Assembly: GCA_002118135.1 (NCBI GenBank)
Contig: BDIU01000151.1
Location: forward strand, 358 to 64,357
DNA: 64,000 nucleotides
Direction of reading: 5' to 3'
Origin: Trebouxia sp. TZW2008
Taxonomy: Eukaryota; Chlorophyta; Trebouxiophyceae; Trebouxiales; Trebouxiaceae
This document shows, one piece after another, positions 45,556 through 56,621 of this stretch (position 1 is the stretch's first letter; every line of letters starts with the position of its first letter). The position numbers and the translations under genes are program-made. Under the pieces are notes generated by a model. That model was not told the origin of the DNA. It was given only the letters and a program-made list of their open reading frames with translations, and made no database searches.

Positions 45556-48203
45556 TCATATGTCAAGTGTGAATGGGGCATCTGGTTGCCATTCTGAGCC
45601 TAATTCTGACAGCTTGAGGTGTGCCTGCACATAGTCTGAAAAGAAGAGCTTCTCATCCTCTGCATACTTCAGAGCCCAAGGCCTGTACACAAGCACATGA
45701 CAATAAGAAGGGCAAAGGACACTAAGCACAGAGACCATCCTTTCCATAGGACACAGAGTGTGTGTTACGGAAAGCAGGCTTCAGGCTTAAGTACTTTATA
45801 GCCTTTTAACCTGGTTTACCTAGCTTCAGACAATGTTGTCGCTGCCTGTGCATGCTCTGATTTGTCACGACCCATAAGCACAGTCTAGGGAGCAAGCTGA
45901 TGCAGCAACAGAAAGACTACCACCATCAAATTGTGGTTCACGCTGCATAGATCTGATGGGTAAATCTGATTTGACTTGCTGTCATGCACGCTGCTGCAAC
46001 TTGTAGACTGCAAAACACTCATGAACAGGTTAGAGATGGGTTTTGCCAGGACAGCAGACTGTGCAATGTCTGCTGCTGATCTGCAAGACGACTTTCACCT
46101 GTGAACTCCAACCGTTGGTCAGGGACAGTGACAGACTATGTCAGCATCCAGGAAATGTAGGTCAAAAATGCCGAATAAACGAGCTGATGAAATCAACAAG
46201 GCATGCAACAATGTCATCTGCATTTGTGACATGGCCGCTCTTGACTTGCAGCATTCATGTATGTGCCAGCGTGCCAGAACAATCAGCAAGCAGGCTGACC
46301 TGAACTTGGGGTCAGTCATCAGCACACCATCTGTTTCTAGCACCAGCAGATGCTCGTCATCCTGTTCTTTCAGCACCTTGAAGTAGCTATTGTCAAACTT
46401 GAGCCACTCCTTGGTCCAAGAGCTGCCTCCAACTGTGGCACCTGGTGCCACTTCCTTGTCAGTGTACTTTGTTTGCTGCTTGCCTGCAGACCCAGTACAT
46501 CAAGTAACAGGCTGACACATTATGCTCAGAAGCTGAAAGTCCTTCCAATACTTAGGCTAAGCAATACAAGGACAACTGCATTCTTCTGTCATGGGCAACT
46601 ATGCTATTGCAGATCATGCTTAGTGATGACTTGATGCACGATGACAACTTTTGTACGCTTGTACATGCATGCAGCTGCCGTATGCAGCAGTGATGGACTC
46701 GGCCTTGAGCAGCACATATACTGCATATGCATCATATACTCACAACAGTAAACAGGCAACGACATATCATGCCTTAAACATAATATGTTGGCCGAACGAC
46801 ATATCGATGCGCATGTCTATGCTAGCAAACATAGCCTGACTTTGCACATGCCCTTCCAATGTCAATCAAAGCAAGAAGAGATGTACGTGTATGCCATATA
46901 GCAATTGCATGCATCATGGAATCTAATTGCTCACCAAAGCCTGACCGACTAGGATACGCTCTGCCCAATGTGTGAGCTCCACTGAGGGCCACAATCTCTT
47001 GATCTGACAAACCCATACGATAGAATACATTCCTGAGATGAGTGGCAGCATCTGGGGCTCCATCAGGGTAGGGTCCACCACCACCTGTCATCAAATCACA
47101 CCAGACGTGTTGAGCATGCAAGACATGGAAAGCATGCAACTCGTATGTTTGCCATGGCTGTACGTACACTTTGAACAGGGTCGTCCACCACCTTTTCCAG
47201 GTCACGCTGGCACACAAATCATGCAGAGCATGCAAAGCGAGCAGCTCTTGACATGGCTGCATGCACACTTTGTGAGATGGTTGTGAGTCCACCTAATGCG
47301 AGATTAGCGTAGGCTGCTCTTCTGTGAGAGCTTCTTCTTCAAAATTATTGTGCAAACACAGCCAATACTTGGCAATGGGTGCCAATGCATGTCGCTATGT
47401 GCTACTGTACCTTCTTCTATGTGAACACTCAGTGCCAGGACACTCTTGATGTGAGGACAATGCAATCGGTGACCAATCACTGCATTCTGACTGCCACGGC
47501 ACCTCTGAGTGACGACCACTGGATATAGGGACAATCGCCTCGGGGACCAAAGCAGTCTTTACAAAATGAAGTTACTGTACACACCTGGCAGCCTGCCTTC
47601 TTTTGCACACCCTGTGTGTTCAGCCACATCAACTCTGCCAAATCTCAGTGGAATCTTGGGTCCTCCAGCTTCCTGTGCACAAGCTGTCACTTTGAAAGTC
47701 AGACTTTAGGGCAGCCTAGACTGAGTGAGAATTGTACAGCATCATACCTCAATACTAAGAGCAGAACCCAGTTGGAATGTGTCAGCATATGATACAGCTG
47801 GATGATGCTGCTTGATCTCGTTTATCAAGTGCACCAGATTTATGACCCCTGCCACATGCAGGCAGAACTTTAGTTCAAACGCTTGCGAAACCAGCAAGCC
47901 ATAGCGTTGACGTGCCTGCATTTGCAGCGTGATCGCACTCTGGCTTGAATCGCACGCTGCCATTGGCTCCTCCTCGCTCCGGAAAGCTACTGATGTTCTG
48001 CACAAGCCCGCACGTGAGCCTCGAACGGCCTGGAACGTGTGTACCGCGAAGTAGCGGTCATCGCATCTGCCTGAGCAAACCTTGTCGTAGGTACCGCTGT
48101 CGTGCCAAGCCAAGCGGATCATCAGAGGGTTGCACTTTTTCGTACGGATCAACTCAAGAAGGTCTCTCTTGACATCAGCGTAAACGGTCGGATCAATGGC
48201 CAT
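45556..48203 (-). CDS. APX: Ascorbate peroxidase
   Basis: This is a class I heme peroxidase that reduces H2O2 with ascorbate. Seven exons close in phase to 284 aa: 48203-48081, 47997-47916, 47848-47748, 47672-47585, 47084-46935, 46483-46300 and 45682-45556. The distal heme pocket is R30, W33 and H34 in IRLAWHD. The proximal ligand is H169 in [51 protein letters not shown] and [14 protein letters not shown] are all family signatures. The protein starts at ATG 48203; an upstream in-frame Met exists but conservation begins after the chosen one. No clear transit peptide is seen, so it is probably cytosolic, with a C-terminal extension after GSEWQPDAP. Intron 2 appears to be GC-AG: only that donor restores ANAGV. 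It is divergent from the F-box/LRR gene. Confidence 0.94.
47130..47290 (-). repeat. Echo of APX exon 5 acceptor edge
   Basis: The region upstream of true exon 5 repeats 'gtccaccaccacctgtc' as 'gtccaccaccttttccagg' at about 47190-47215, with a further scrap at the 47.28 kb side. The repeat is flanked by duplicated 'gagcatgcaa' and 'catggctg.atg.acactttg' text. It is a weaker example of the echo pattern. Confidence 0.45.
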
Positions 48204-48536
48204 GTTGTGCGAAGCAGCGTGAACTACAAAGCCTTCAAATTGCACGATTCAGAAATAGGCCTTTAAGCCAAGCCCGGCGCTTCGGTATGCTCGCGGAACA
48301 CAACTCGTTAGGTCTTGAACTGATCGGCTCTAGAAGTTGTTGACGTGGCGCAGCAGCGATATGCTTTGCATGTAATATATGACTAAGATTGGTGCAACAA
48401 GTAGTCATATCGGGTTTCACCTTCAGACTTGTGGTGTTCAGTTTGTGCCTGCAGGCCCTGTTAAACCCTGCAGGTAGCTGCCTAAAGGAAGAGCGATTGC
48501 GAGGCCCTTGGCGGATCGTATTAGCGCGACCAGGGC
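48204..48536. promoter_or_regulatory. Divergent promoter, APX / F-box-LRR
   Basis: Only 333 bp lie between the two start codons. The stretch is CpG-richer than intronic DNA. Shared regulation is inferred from the arrangement; no specific regulatory element is identified. Confidence 0.45.
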
Positions 48537-50307
48537 ATGCGAGAAACGTCATCCTCTGCAGAGAGGGAAACAGCGCACGAAACACCGATCGCTGACGGTC
48601 CAATCCAAGAGTGGGACGGCACAAGGTACTTTGTTGAATGCAGCTGGTTCTTGTTATTCTCGTGCATCTTTCACAAGACTGCCGTCTGATGTTGAGGCTT
48701 GTTTCTTTGCAGACCCTGCGAAATCAGGCACCTGCCGGAATCCTTGCTGTTGCAAATTTTCAGAGAAGTCGAGGCAGTACCTAGCGATAGCTGGGGCAAA
48801 TGTGATCAAGAAAGCTGCCGTGTGTCATTCGCGGATGTCTCAGACGACTCACTGGAACAGCTGATCGATGGGTATCAAATGCGTTGCGAACTGCCTCTGG
48901 TGTGCAAAAGATGGTACAACTGCTTGTCCGAGCCATCTTTTGTGTGGGCATATCTACACATTGGTTTCCACGAGCTATGGAGCGTGCAAGAGGTATGCTG
49001 CAGCTCTGCCATGCTCTGCAAGGATCTGCTGTCTGGTTTTCCGCAGCTGATGATGCTTACTTGGGCTTCTATTGCAGAGATTTGTTGACAAGGAGCTGTT
49101 GCTTGGCTGGATCCGCCAGCGTGCAGCAGCATTCAGGCATGTGCAGCTAGATTTTGATTCATGGTGCCGTCATTACTATCAAGGGGGATTCTCTGCAGTC
49201 CAAGCAGGGTCCACAATAGCACAGTTGCTTCAGCTGATGCCAGGCCTACAACAGCTCAAGATTCAGGACCAGTCCTTTGCAGTCAACTCTGCACTGCTGA
49301 ACGGGCTGGCAAGCGCCACAAATCTCAGGCACCTGCAGCTGTTTGGGGTGTCCTCAGACGTCCTGGTTGCAGATGCACTGAGCTGCATCACACAGCTTAG
49401 TCAGCTACAGAACCTGGAGCTTGCTGACTGTCCAGATCATAGGGCCAGAGTTCAGCAACAGCATCCCTCATTCTTCCCCACTCAGATTTGCAACCTCCCC
49501 AATCTGATTACTCTGCACATCCAGTCCCCTCTCGTCACATACACTGACTCAGCCATCACCGCTCTCAGCAACCTCAACACTCTCGTCATCAACGGCTCCT
49601 CCCTGACTTTGGTTTCACCAGTTTTGACCAAGCTGCAACACCTGCACACCTTGTGCCTGGCTGATAACGCCAGCCTGGCATTGGACAAAAGTCCTGACAC
49701 ATGGTGGCCAGAAGAGTTGACCAGACTCACAGGCCTCACCAATCTTGATCTCTCCTCATGCGGGATCAACAGTGGCGTGGCAGTATCCATTGGAAAGCTA
49801 GAGAAGCTGAGTCACCTGGCATTGGGTGACAATCAAGCCCCCCCGGGGATCATGCTACCCCTAGAGTTGGGGTCCTGCACCAGCCTGCACAGCCTGTGCA
49901 TGAATGGATGCATGCTTCGCCAGATGCCAGATTGCTTGTATAGAATGGGCGCCATGGAAGTGCTAGGCCTGGGAAACAACATACTGACAGAGCTACCAGA
50001 TGCTCTGACTCGTCTGACACAATTGCGCGATCTGGATTTGGCTCACAACTGTTTTCGCAGCTTTCCCGAGGTTTTGGCAGGTCTCACAAGCTTGGAAAGG
50101 ATCAATTTCACGGGCTGCACTGAAATGCAGATCCCAACTCCCCTTGGAATGCTGAGCAACCTCAGGAAGCTGACAGCTCTGATCTTCACATGTGACTTAT
50201 CCAGAGATGCGCCCAGATGGAGCGCTGACTCAACTTCCAATCTGATCAGCCTAGCAATCGAATTCACCAAGAGCAATGGCCGCGGCACAAATGTTCTTAT
50301 GCTGTGA
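48537..50307 (+). CDS. F-box-like protein with leucine-rich repeats
   Basis: This is a likely substrate-recognition subunit of an SCF ubiquitin ligase. Three exons close in phase to 532 aa: 48537-48625, 48713-48992 and 49078-50307. The F-box-like part lies in exon 2 (IRHLPESLLLQIF, then LPLVCKRWYNCLSEPSFVW). Exon 3 carries about ten LRR units with LxxLxLxxN/C spacing (LQQLKIQDQ, LRHLQLFGV, LQNLELADC, LTNLDLSSCGI, LSHLALGDN, MEVLGLGNNILTELPDAL, LRDLDLAHNCF). The later repeats resemble plant intracellular Ras-group LRRs. The ATG at 48537 is the only one in frame with exon 2. A TGTAA at 50847-50851 is a candidate poly(A) signal. Confidence 0.85.
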
Positions 50308-51965
50308 GCTTTGTTTTGCGCATCAGCAATGCTGAATGCTTTGTTCCCAAGCTTGAGTTTGGTAGAATTTGCCGCCTGCCAGTTTTTTACTGCCCTGAGA
50401 TGTCAAGCAAGTTGCAACTTTTCCCTAGATTTTGTCTGGGAGCGCGTGCAAGTCTGCATTATGCTCCGCTCTGTCAACACTGTGCACTTCAGTCAGCTCA
50501 TCGCTCAGAACACACATATTTTCTCAGAATATTGTGTCTTCTCAGATGTGTTGCAATGCATTTTGTGAGAAAACCCAAATTTCCTCAGAATGTTGTTTCT
50601 TCTCAGATGTTTTGTCAGGACTGCCTCTGCTCAGCTGTGTCTGCTCAGCCGTGTTTGATTGTGGAACCCGACTGTAGTGTCAAGCTTGCATGTGTTGCTT
50701 CAATAGTATGCTACTCACATGTCTGCCTGATTTGGTTGTACTACAACAGATGACCATCTGACGTCATGATGGGACCCTGTGTCTATAGAGGCAGGATGAT
50801 TTGCATTATGCTAAGGGTATTTGGTTTGTCTAGCATATCAGTAAATTGTAATCTGTAGTAAGTATTGTCAGCAATGCCAGTTTCAGCCTGTTTTTCACCC
50901 AAGTCCTGTTCCTCGCTGACAGCTTGGCAAATTATCGGGAGTACTTAGTGAACAGCTCAGAAGTTGATGTACAACTCATTTGGGTTGCTCTGGAATTGCC
51001 TGCCCTGAATCTTCCTCAGTCTTGGTTTCTGCTGCTCAGATTTGTGCAGAAACAACTGCTGCTATGTTGTGGTGATAAGGTTCTGCAGCAGTGCCAGCCT
51101 CAGCATATGTTTTATCCCAAGATTGCCTCACTTGCTCTGCTACCATCCGCCCCCCCTCCACGTGTGTTCAGTATCAGCCGCCTAGACATGTGCAGAATCA
51201 GCTGCGCAGCTGCAGCTGCTAATGCTCTGTTCACACATAATTCAGAGTCTGCAGCCGGGCCAGTCTCAGCATACGTGTCATCCTGACTCTGTTCTTTCGC
51301 TCTGATCAGTTCTCATGAGGCTGCTGACGCCTGAGCTTCCTCAGTCTCGGTTTCTGCTGCCCAGACCTCTGCACCAGCAACTGCATCTGCCGCTTCCTTG
51401 CATGCATAGTCTTGTGGCATGCAGCACTGTTGCATGACACGTTGTATGTGAGCATGCGGCTCAGCACGTTCAACGTGCTGAACTTCCAGCGCTAGCACTG
51501 TGTGGTTGCGGAGCTGGACCATTCTCACCCGCCTTTGCGTCGTGCATCTGTGCCTTCATGGCATGCTTTGTTTACAAATGTAAAGATCAACAAGCATGTG
51601 AACAACATGACACCATTCTCAGGTCACCTTCGAGTCTTGAAAGGTATGACATTGAGGACAACATCATTTGGCATCGACAATTTGATGCATGATGGTTTAC
51701 TGTCCAGCATTTGCATGAAGGCAGCTACTTCAGTGTCTGCACAACTGCGCAATATCAAACTATCGCGTTGCAGACTTGTTCCACAGGTCCGTGTCCAGAT
51801 AAGCGCTTGCGCAGCCCAATCATGCGTGTGACAACATCATGATCACGCATGCTGCAGCACTAGCATTTGCAATGGCCAGATTCCCAAACTGAGACATCCT
51901 GTAGCATAGACTTTGCAGACCAGTTGAGCTTGCCGAGGGCGCGGCGGTGTCGCGCCAGCCGCTAC
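50308..51965. other. Intergenic / 3' region of the F-box-LRR gene
   Basis: There is no supported exon. The first 400 bp contain a short duplicated phrase ('ctcagaat.ttgt.tcttctcagatgt', about 50525 and 50586). The 50.9-51.5 kb part repeats 'agcctcagcatatgttttatcccaag'-type phrases loosely. CpG content rises just before 51.97 kb, where the SPATA17-like gene starts. Confidence 0.4.
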
Positions 51966-51969
51966 GCTC

Positions 51970-53112
51970 ATGGCGGCACTGGCTCGCATGCGTTTGCGTG
52001 CTACCGAAATTGATTCGGAGTACTTTCGACTCCAGAGGTGGGTCAGGCAGCGCTGAGTGCTTTTGTGACTTAGGCCCCGTGGTGTTGCTATGGCCTACGG
52101 TCAGCACTTGGCTGACATCTTACGTTTGCACATGCAGGCTTGCAGAGGAGGCGCAACGGACGGAGCTGCCGGCAGCCATACAGATACAATCGGCTGTCCG
52201 AGGATATCTTCTTCGCAACCGCCTGCACTGTCTCAGGTCAGCTATAAGTTTTTGGTCTGGACAGTGCTAATCCGTAGCATTGCTAGCACAGCTGAAAGGG
52301 TCAGAGCTAGGTCCTATGCTGCGCAGGCATCAGGCAATCAGGATACAGTCCTGCTGGCGTGGATATGCTGGAAGGCAGCAGTTCAAGGCAGAGAGAACCA
52401 AGGCTGATACACTTTTGCGAGAAGTAAGTTGCACAATGCCTGCCCTCTATCGGATAGGATGTGCCCCCCTAAAGTGACCGCAGACCTATACTTGGACTGA
52501 CTAGACAGCCTTGCTGTCAGAACAAGCCATGACGTCTTGTTGCAGCTGTACAGAAGCTTCAGCTTTTGAGGCAGCTTACATATCTCTCTGGTGAAACAGG
52601 CATACTTTGACGGCAAAGCCACAATCATTCAAACATGCTTCCGTGGCTTCTGGAGCCGCAAGTATATTCACAATTTCGCCCAGAGGAAGGCATATCTTGC
52701 GGCCATTGCAGATCAGAATGCACGCATCCGCTATATGGCTGAGAAAGAGCTGAAAGCCTCCATCAGGTACATGCATGCATGTAGTTTTCTCACAATCTTA
52801 ATAGCTGTGTGATCTTTTGATGCCTGTGCAACTGCATTCTGCCAAAGCACTCTGTGTCACATCACAATACAGAATCAGCACTTGCTATATGGCTGAGCAA
52901 GAGCTGAGAACCCCCATCAGATATTCGCATGCATGTGTTGTTCTCATACAATTGCTACTAATTGTGTACTCTTAAACAGTGCATCTGTAGTGGTTCAGCA
53001 TGTGTTCAGAGTGGGATGCTCAAAAACAGTTGCTTGGTGACTATACATACCCAGCGAGGCCTTTGAGCCTAAGTAGCCTGCATCTGGCTTGCTTGCTTGC
53101 TTGCTTGCTTGT

Positions 53113-53201
<89 letters not shown>

Positions 53202-55423
53202 GTTCTCATTGACTCACAAGTTGGGCCACTACTTGATGCGTATGCAACTGCATGCTGCCAAAGCACTCTTTGTCACATCACACTACAGTACCAGTATTTG
53301 GTGCTCATGCACATGGCAGGCAGCCACAGTCTATTTGTGCTGCTGCACGTCAACAAACTCTGCCCATGCACGTCAAGAAATGCTGCTCACAGCAGACCAC
53401 ACAAACCACACAGTTCAACAATTGACATGCTATTTATTTCTGACTTTTTGTGCTTTGTAGTGCTCTGCAGGAGCAAGAGGAGCAAGCAGCTGTTGCAAAG
53501 TTTCAGCAGCGCTCTAGTAAGATGCATCACCTGTTGTCGACTAGTAATGTGCCGGGAATATACCGCTCACCATATCAGGCCCTCACCAACACTGTGCCAG
53601 TGCTGAGCAAGATCCCGCTGGAGGATCAGATTCGCGCAAGCCGGAAACAGCTAGTGAGTTCCACACTCCTTGATGCATGCATTCATGCATTCTTTGATTT
53701 GTTTCTTTCGTCCATCCATCCGTCTGTCTATCCATCCAACCATCCATCCATCCGTTCACTTACAAACGCATGTTAGACAGGCTCAGTAGATGCAGCTAGG
53801 TCCGTGTTGATGAACAATGCAGAATTTGCTTTAAAATGTGTGGTTTGAGACTCAAGGGCCACTTGGACGTGAGGATATCTGTGACACCAATCGCATCTGA
53901 GCTCACATATGCTGCAAAAAATTGCACAGAATATGGACTGCAAACGTGTGCTGTGCGGTACATATACTGACGTATCACTGATTTGGTTTGGGCTGCCTGC
54001 AAGTCAAGTCTGTGACTTGTGAGGCTCACAGGATGCATCAGCGGTTTGTCTGACATGTGCACAAGGCTCACTTTGGCTGCGAGTTAGTACTGGTGCTGCC
54101 ATCATGCTGCAAGAGAGCTCCCGACTTGGGCAGGGCAGCAGCATGCAGTGTTACCACAGTAGGCAGTGCCTGACTGCCTGTGGCCATAAGTGATCAAGCG
54201 TTGAAAGGTCATGGCAGTCAAGTAGAAAGCTGAGGCTGGCAACAAGATAAGGAAAGCAAACCCAAAAGCAATTGGCGGTTTCTCCTTTTTGGCAGTCATC
54301 CAGTTGTTCATTGTGCAGTTGAAATTGCATGGCATGGCAGAATGTTGCCATCCAAATAGCAGTAGAGTTTGTGTCATAGCCTGCCTTGACCTGATGGATA
54401 GAGTCATTGCCACTGTGTGGCATATGCAATCAGCCTTGTTGGCTGGCTAAAGCATGTAAAGTTGTTGTTCTTCTCCTCCTGGGTTAGGGATTGACTGCTA
54501 TCATTGCTATGTGTTAGGTCAGCACAAGATCTCCATTGAGGCAAAGAAGTCCACTGAAAGCTGAAAGGGAGCTGCAGAAATCCAAGGTATGAGTTCTGAG
54601 CTCACTTTTGCTCCCCTCTCTCTATCTTTATGCAAAAAGCGCATGCTAGATGGGCTCAAAGACCTTGCTACATAGTCACCAAGCAACTGTCTTCGTGCGA
54701 CCTTTTGCTCACTTTTGACCTCACTTTTGCTGATGGCCTTGCTATGCATGTCCTTCTTCCCATATGCTGCTTGCAAGCATCCATGGCAAATGCACTGTCT
54801 ATATTGGTTTTCAACTTGGCCATCACTTTGCTGTGCTTGACAAAGCTTACATGTAGGCTGCCATGCATTGTTATGACTGTCAATGTGTGTCTGCTTGTCA
54901 ACTACATCCTAGCATGTCTTGTAGAGCTTATGGCTGCTGGTGTGCTGTAGGGTCTGGGTTTGAGTCTTCAAGCCAGCACTCCGTATAACGCTGTCAAAGA
55001 AGCAGCAGAGCTGGACAGAAGAGTCAGCAAGGCCATGCAAATGCAGCATGGCCGGCTGTTCAACAGCACTGTTCGACTGCGGCAGGTGAGCGTGCTGAAT
55101 GCCTTGGTCACAAGCGCCAATGCCTGTGAGGAATGCAGCATTTGTTTGATGATTGTACAGTAGCACACCATTCATGGAACTGTTCATGTGCATTTGGCCT
55201 AATACCACCAAACGAACGTCTTGAGCTGCACCTCTTGACTATGTACCATACACAACCACTCAGTTGCATCTTCGGCAATACTCCGCAGCATCAACGTACC
55301 AATGTGCAATGCATGGATTGATGTGACAGTACGCGGTCAAGCAGGTCACACTTCTGACTAGTTTACACTTGATATTCAAATGAAAAAGTACATGGCGTGC
55401 AGACTGCCAGCATGGCAGGATGA
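51970..55423 (+). CDS. SPATA17-like IQ-motif (axonemal) protein
   Basis: Exons 51970-52037, 52138-52236, 52327-52423, 52600-52766, 53461-53653, 54518-54586 and 54951-55085 join in phase. A final exon 55403-55423 (TASMAG stop) is tentative; with it the protein is 282 aa. Three IQ calmodulin-binding motifs are visible (AIQIQSAVRGYLLRNR; AIRIQSCWRGYAGRQQF; TIIQTCFRGFWSRKYI). The diagnostic SPATA17 block is SKMHHLLSTSNVPGIYRSPYQ. The opening MAALARMRLRA also fits. SPATA17 is an axonemal or sperm-flagellum protein in animals, so its presence suggests the alga makes flagella or retains such genes. The C-terminus is shorter than in animals (361 aa). A TGTAA at 55717-55721 is a candidate poly(A) signal. 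Confidence 0.82.
52868..53300 (+). repeat. Echo of SPATA17-like exon 4 end and intron duplication
   Basis: The exon 4 end plus donor ('cgctatatggctgagaaagagctgaaa..catcag') recurs at about 52880-52925 as 'tgctatatggctgagcaagagctgaga..catcag', some 150 bp downstream. The intron phrase 'gcaactgca.tctgccaaagcactct.tgtcacatcac' occurs at about 52827 and again at 53247. Confidence 0.8.
53086..53201 (+). repeat. (CTTG)n tetranucleotide microsatellite
   Basis: About 28 almost perfect CTTG units lie in the intron between exons 4 and 5 of the SPATA17-like gene, with one G-to-T interruption near 53111. The long open stretches across it (Leu-Ala-Cys runs) are artefacts of the repeat. Confidence 0.97.
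53709..53758 (+). repeat. (CCAT)n microsatellite
   Basis: About eleven CATC/CCAT-type units with interruptions (ccgtctgtctat) lie in the intron after exon 5 of the SPATA17-like gene. Confidence 0.85.
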
Positions 55424-56620
55424 GCACAGGTAGTCAGGACAGGAGCATCCAGCTCTGGATGTGCTTTGACACGGCATTGAGCAGTGCAACCTTTCTTATT
55501 AGGGGAGAAGACGATACACGTTCAATGCTTGATTTCTTACTGGGGACAGCAAGCCAGCAGGATGCCACATCAGCTTGATCCATTGCAGCAGGTGTCAATC
55601 CCATGCAGCAGCTGTGATTGTCAACTCCAGCCGTGCAGCTGTGGTGTTCAAGGCTATCAGTGCAGCCATGCAAGCAATCAGCAGCTCTGAATTCATGGAT
55701 GGTGCTTGCTGAGAGGTGTAATATTGATGTCATGCAAGCCCTGTCATGTGCAGAAGTTAAGCTCAAACAGCCAGAGTGAGCTGCCAAGTTGAGAGGACTG
55801 TGATGTCCTCTTGTTCCCTTTATGCATGCGCATGGTCCTTTGGACGACTAAGTTTCATTTGCAGCCAGACCAGGAGTGCGTGTCTTGTCATCCAATGGGC
55901 TGTCCGATAGGCCAATGACAATGTCGCCTAATCGCGTCAACTCCACGCGCAATGGGTGAAGTAGGGTAGCAGCGTCAAAGGGGACATCTGCCTGTCAATC
56001 TTTTGGCTGAAAGGCAATCCTAAAGGGCGTGTCGATCGGCAGACCTTAACTCTCCTGTGAGATTTGAGCAGTGAGTTTGAACGTGGGCTGCTGATCTGAA
56101 CTGCCTCGGCCAAAGCCCTGCGACCCCAAGCCGATTTCTGCGCTTTCGTTGCCTGCCGCAATCGTCTGCGCTTCGAAAAGGTGCCGGCGCATCCTTTTGC
56201 ATTGTGATCCGCATTGATCGCTCCACCGCACGCGCTGTTTCAAACGTGCTTGTCCAGGAAGGTAGTGCGGCAAGTCACTGTATTTCCGCGTGTCTAGAGA
56301 CGTCCTTGGACGCCGTAAGGCCGGCACAGATCTCACAGAGAGCGCTGTAGTGCCGCACGCACACGGGCGTCCGACTTCATGGGTGCCTTGCGTCCTTGAA
56401 CGCCTTCACAAGACTGCTTCCTTCCCGTAGTAGTATAGATCTTCAAGCGCGTTCAAGGCCCTGAGGGGTCAGGACCATGCGGAGAGCAGCCTCGCCAGGC
56501 TAGCACTGGCAATTGCATCGACCAGAAGCGCTTCCGCTGGCGGGCTTGGTTTTCACAAAACAGCACACTGTTATAAGCATTCAAGGTTGCTAATCGCGAC
56601 CTACAATACACTCCCTTAGG
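55424..56620. other. Intergenic region upstream of the MUT9-like kinase
   Basis: There is no supported exon on either strand. The 55.9-56.6 kb part is CpG-richer, as at other gene starts here, and is the presumed kinase promoter. A minus-strand open stretch at 56046-56336 has no ATG and an upstream stop, so it is not called. Confidence 0.4.
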
Positions 56621-56621
56621 G

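Noticed and set aside
53000..53606. Long open frames coding Leu-Ala-Cys repeats
   Set aside because: They are produced by the (CTTG)n microsatellite, which is open in several frames on both strands; the stretch lies in an intron of the SPATA17-like gene.
56046..56336. Minus-strand open stretch of about 95 codons in GC-rich DNA
   Set aside because: It has no ATG, an in-frame stop upstream and no domain; GC-rich promoter DNA easily stays open.
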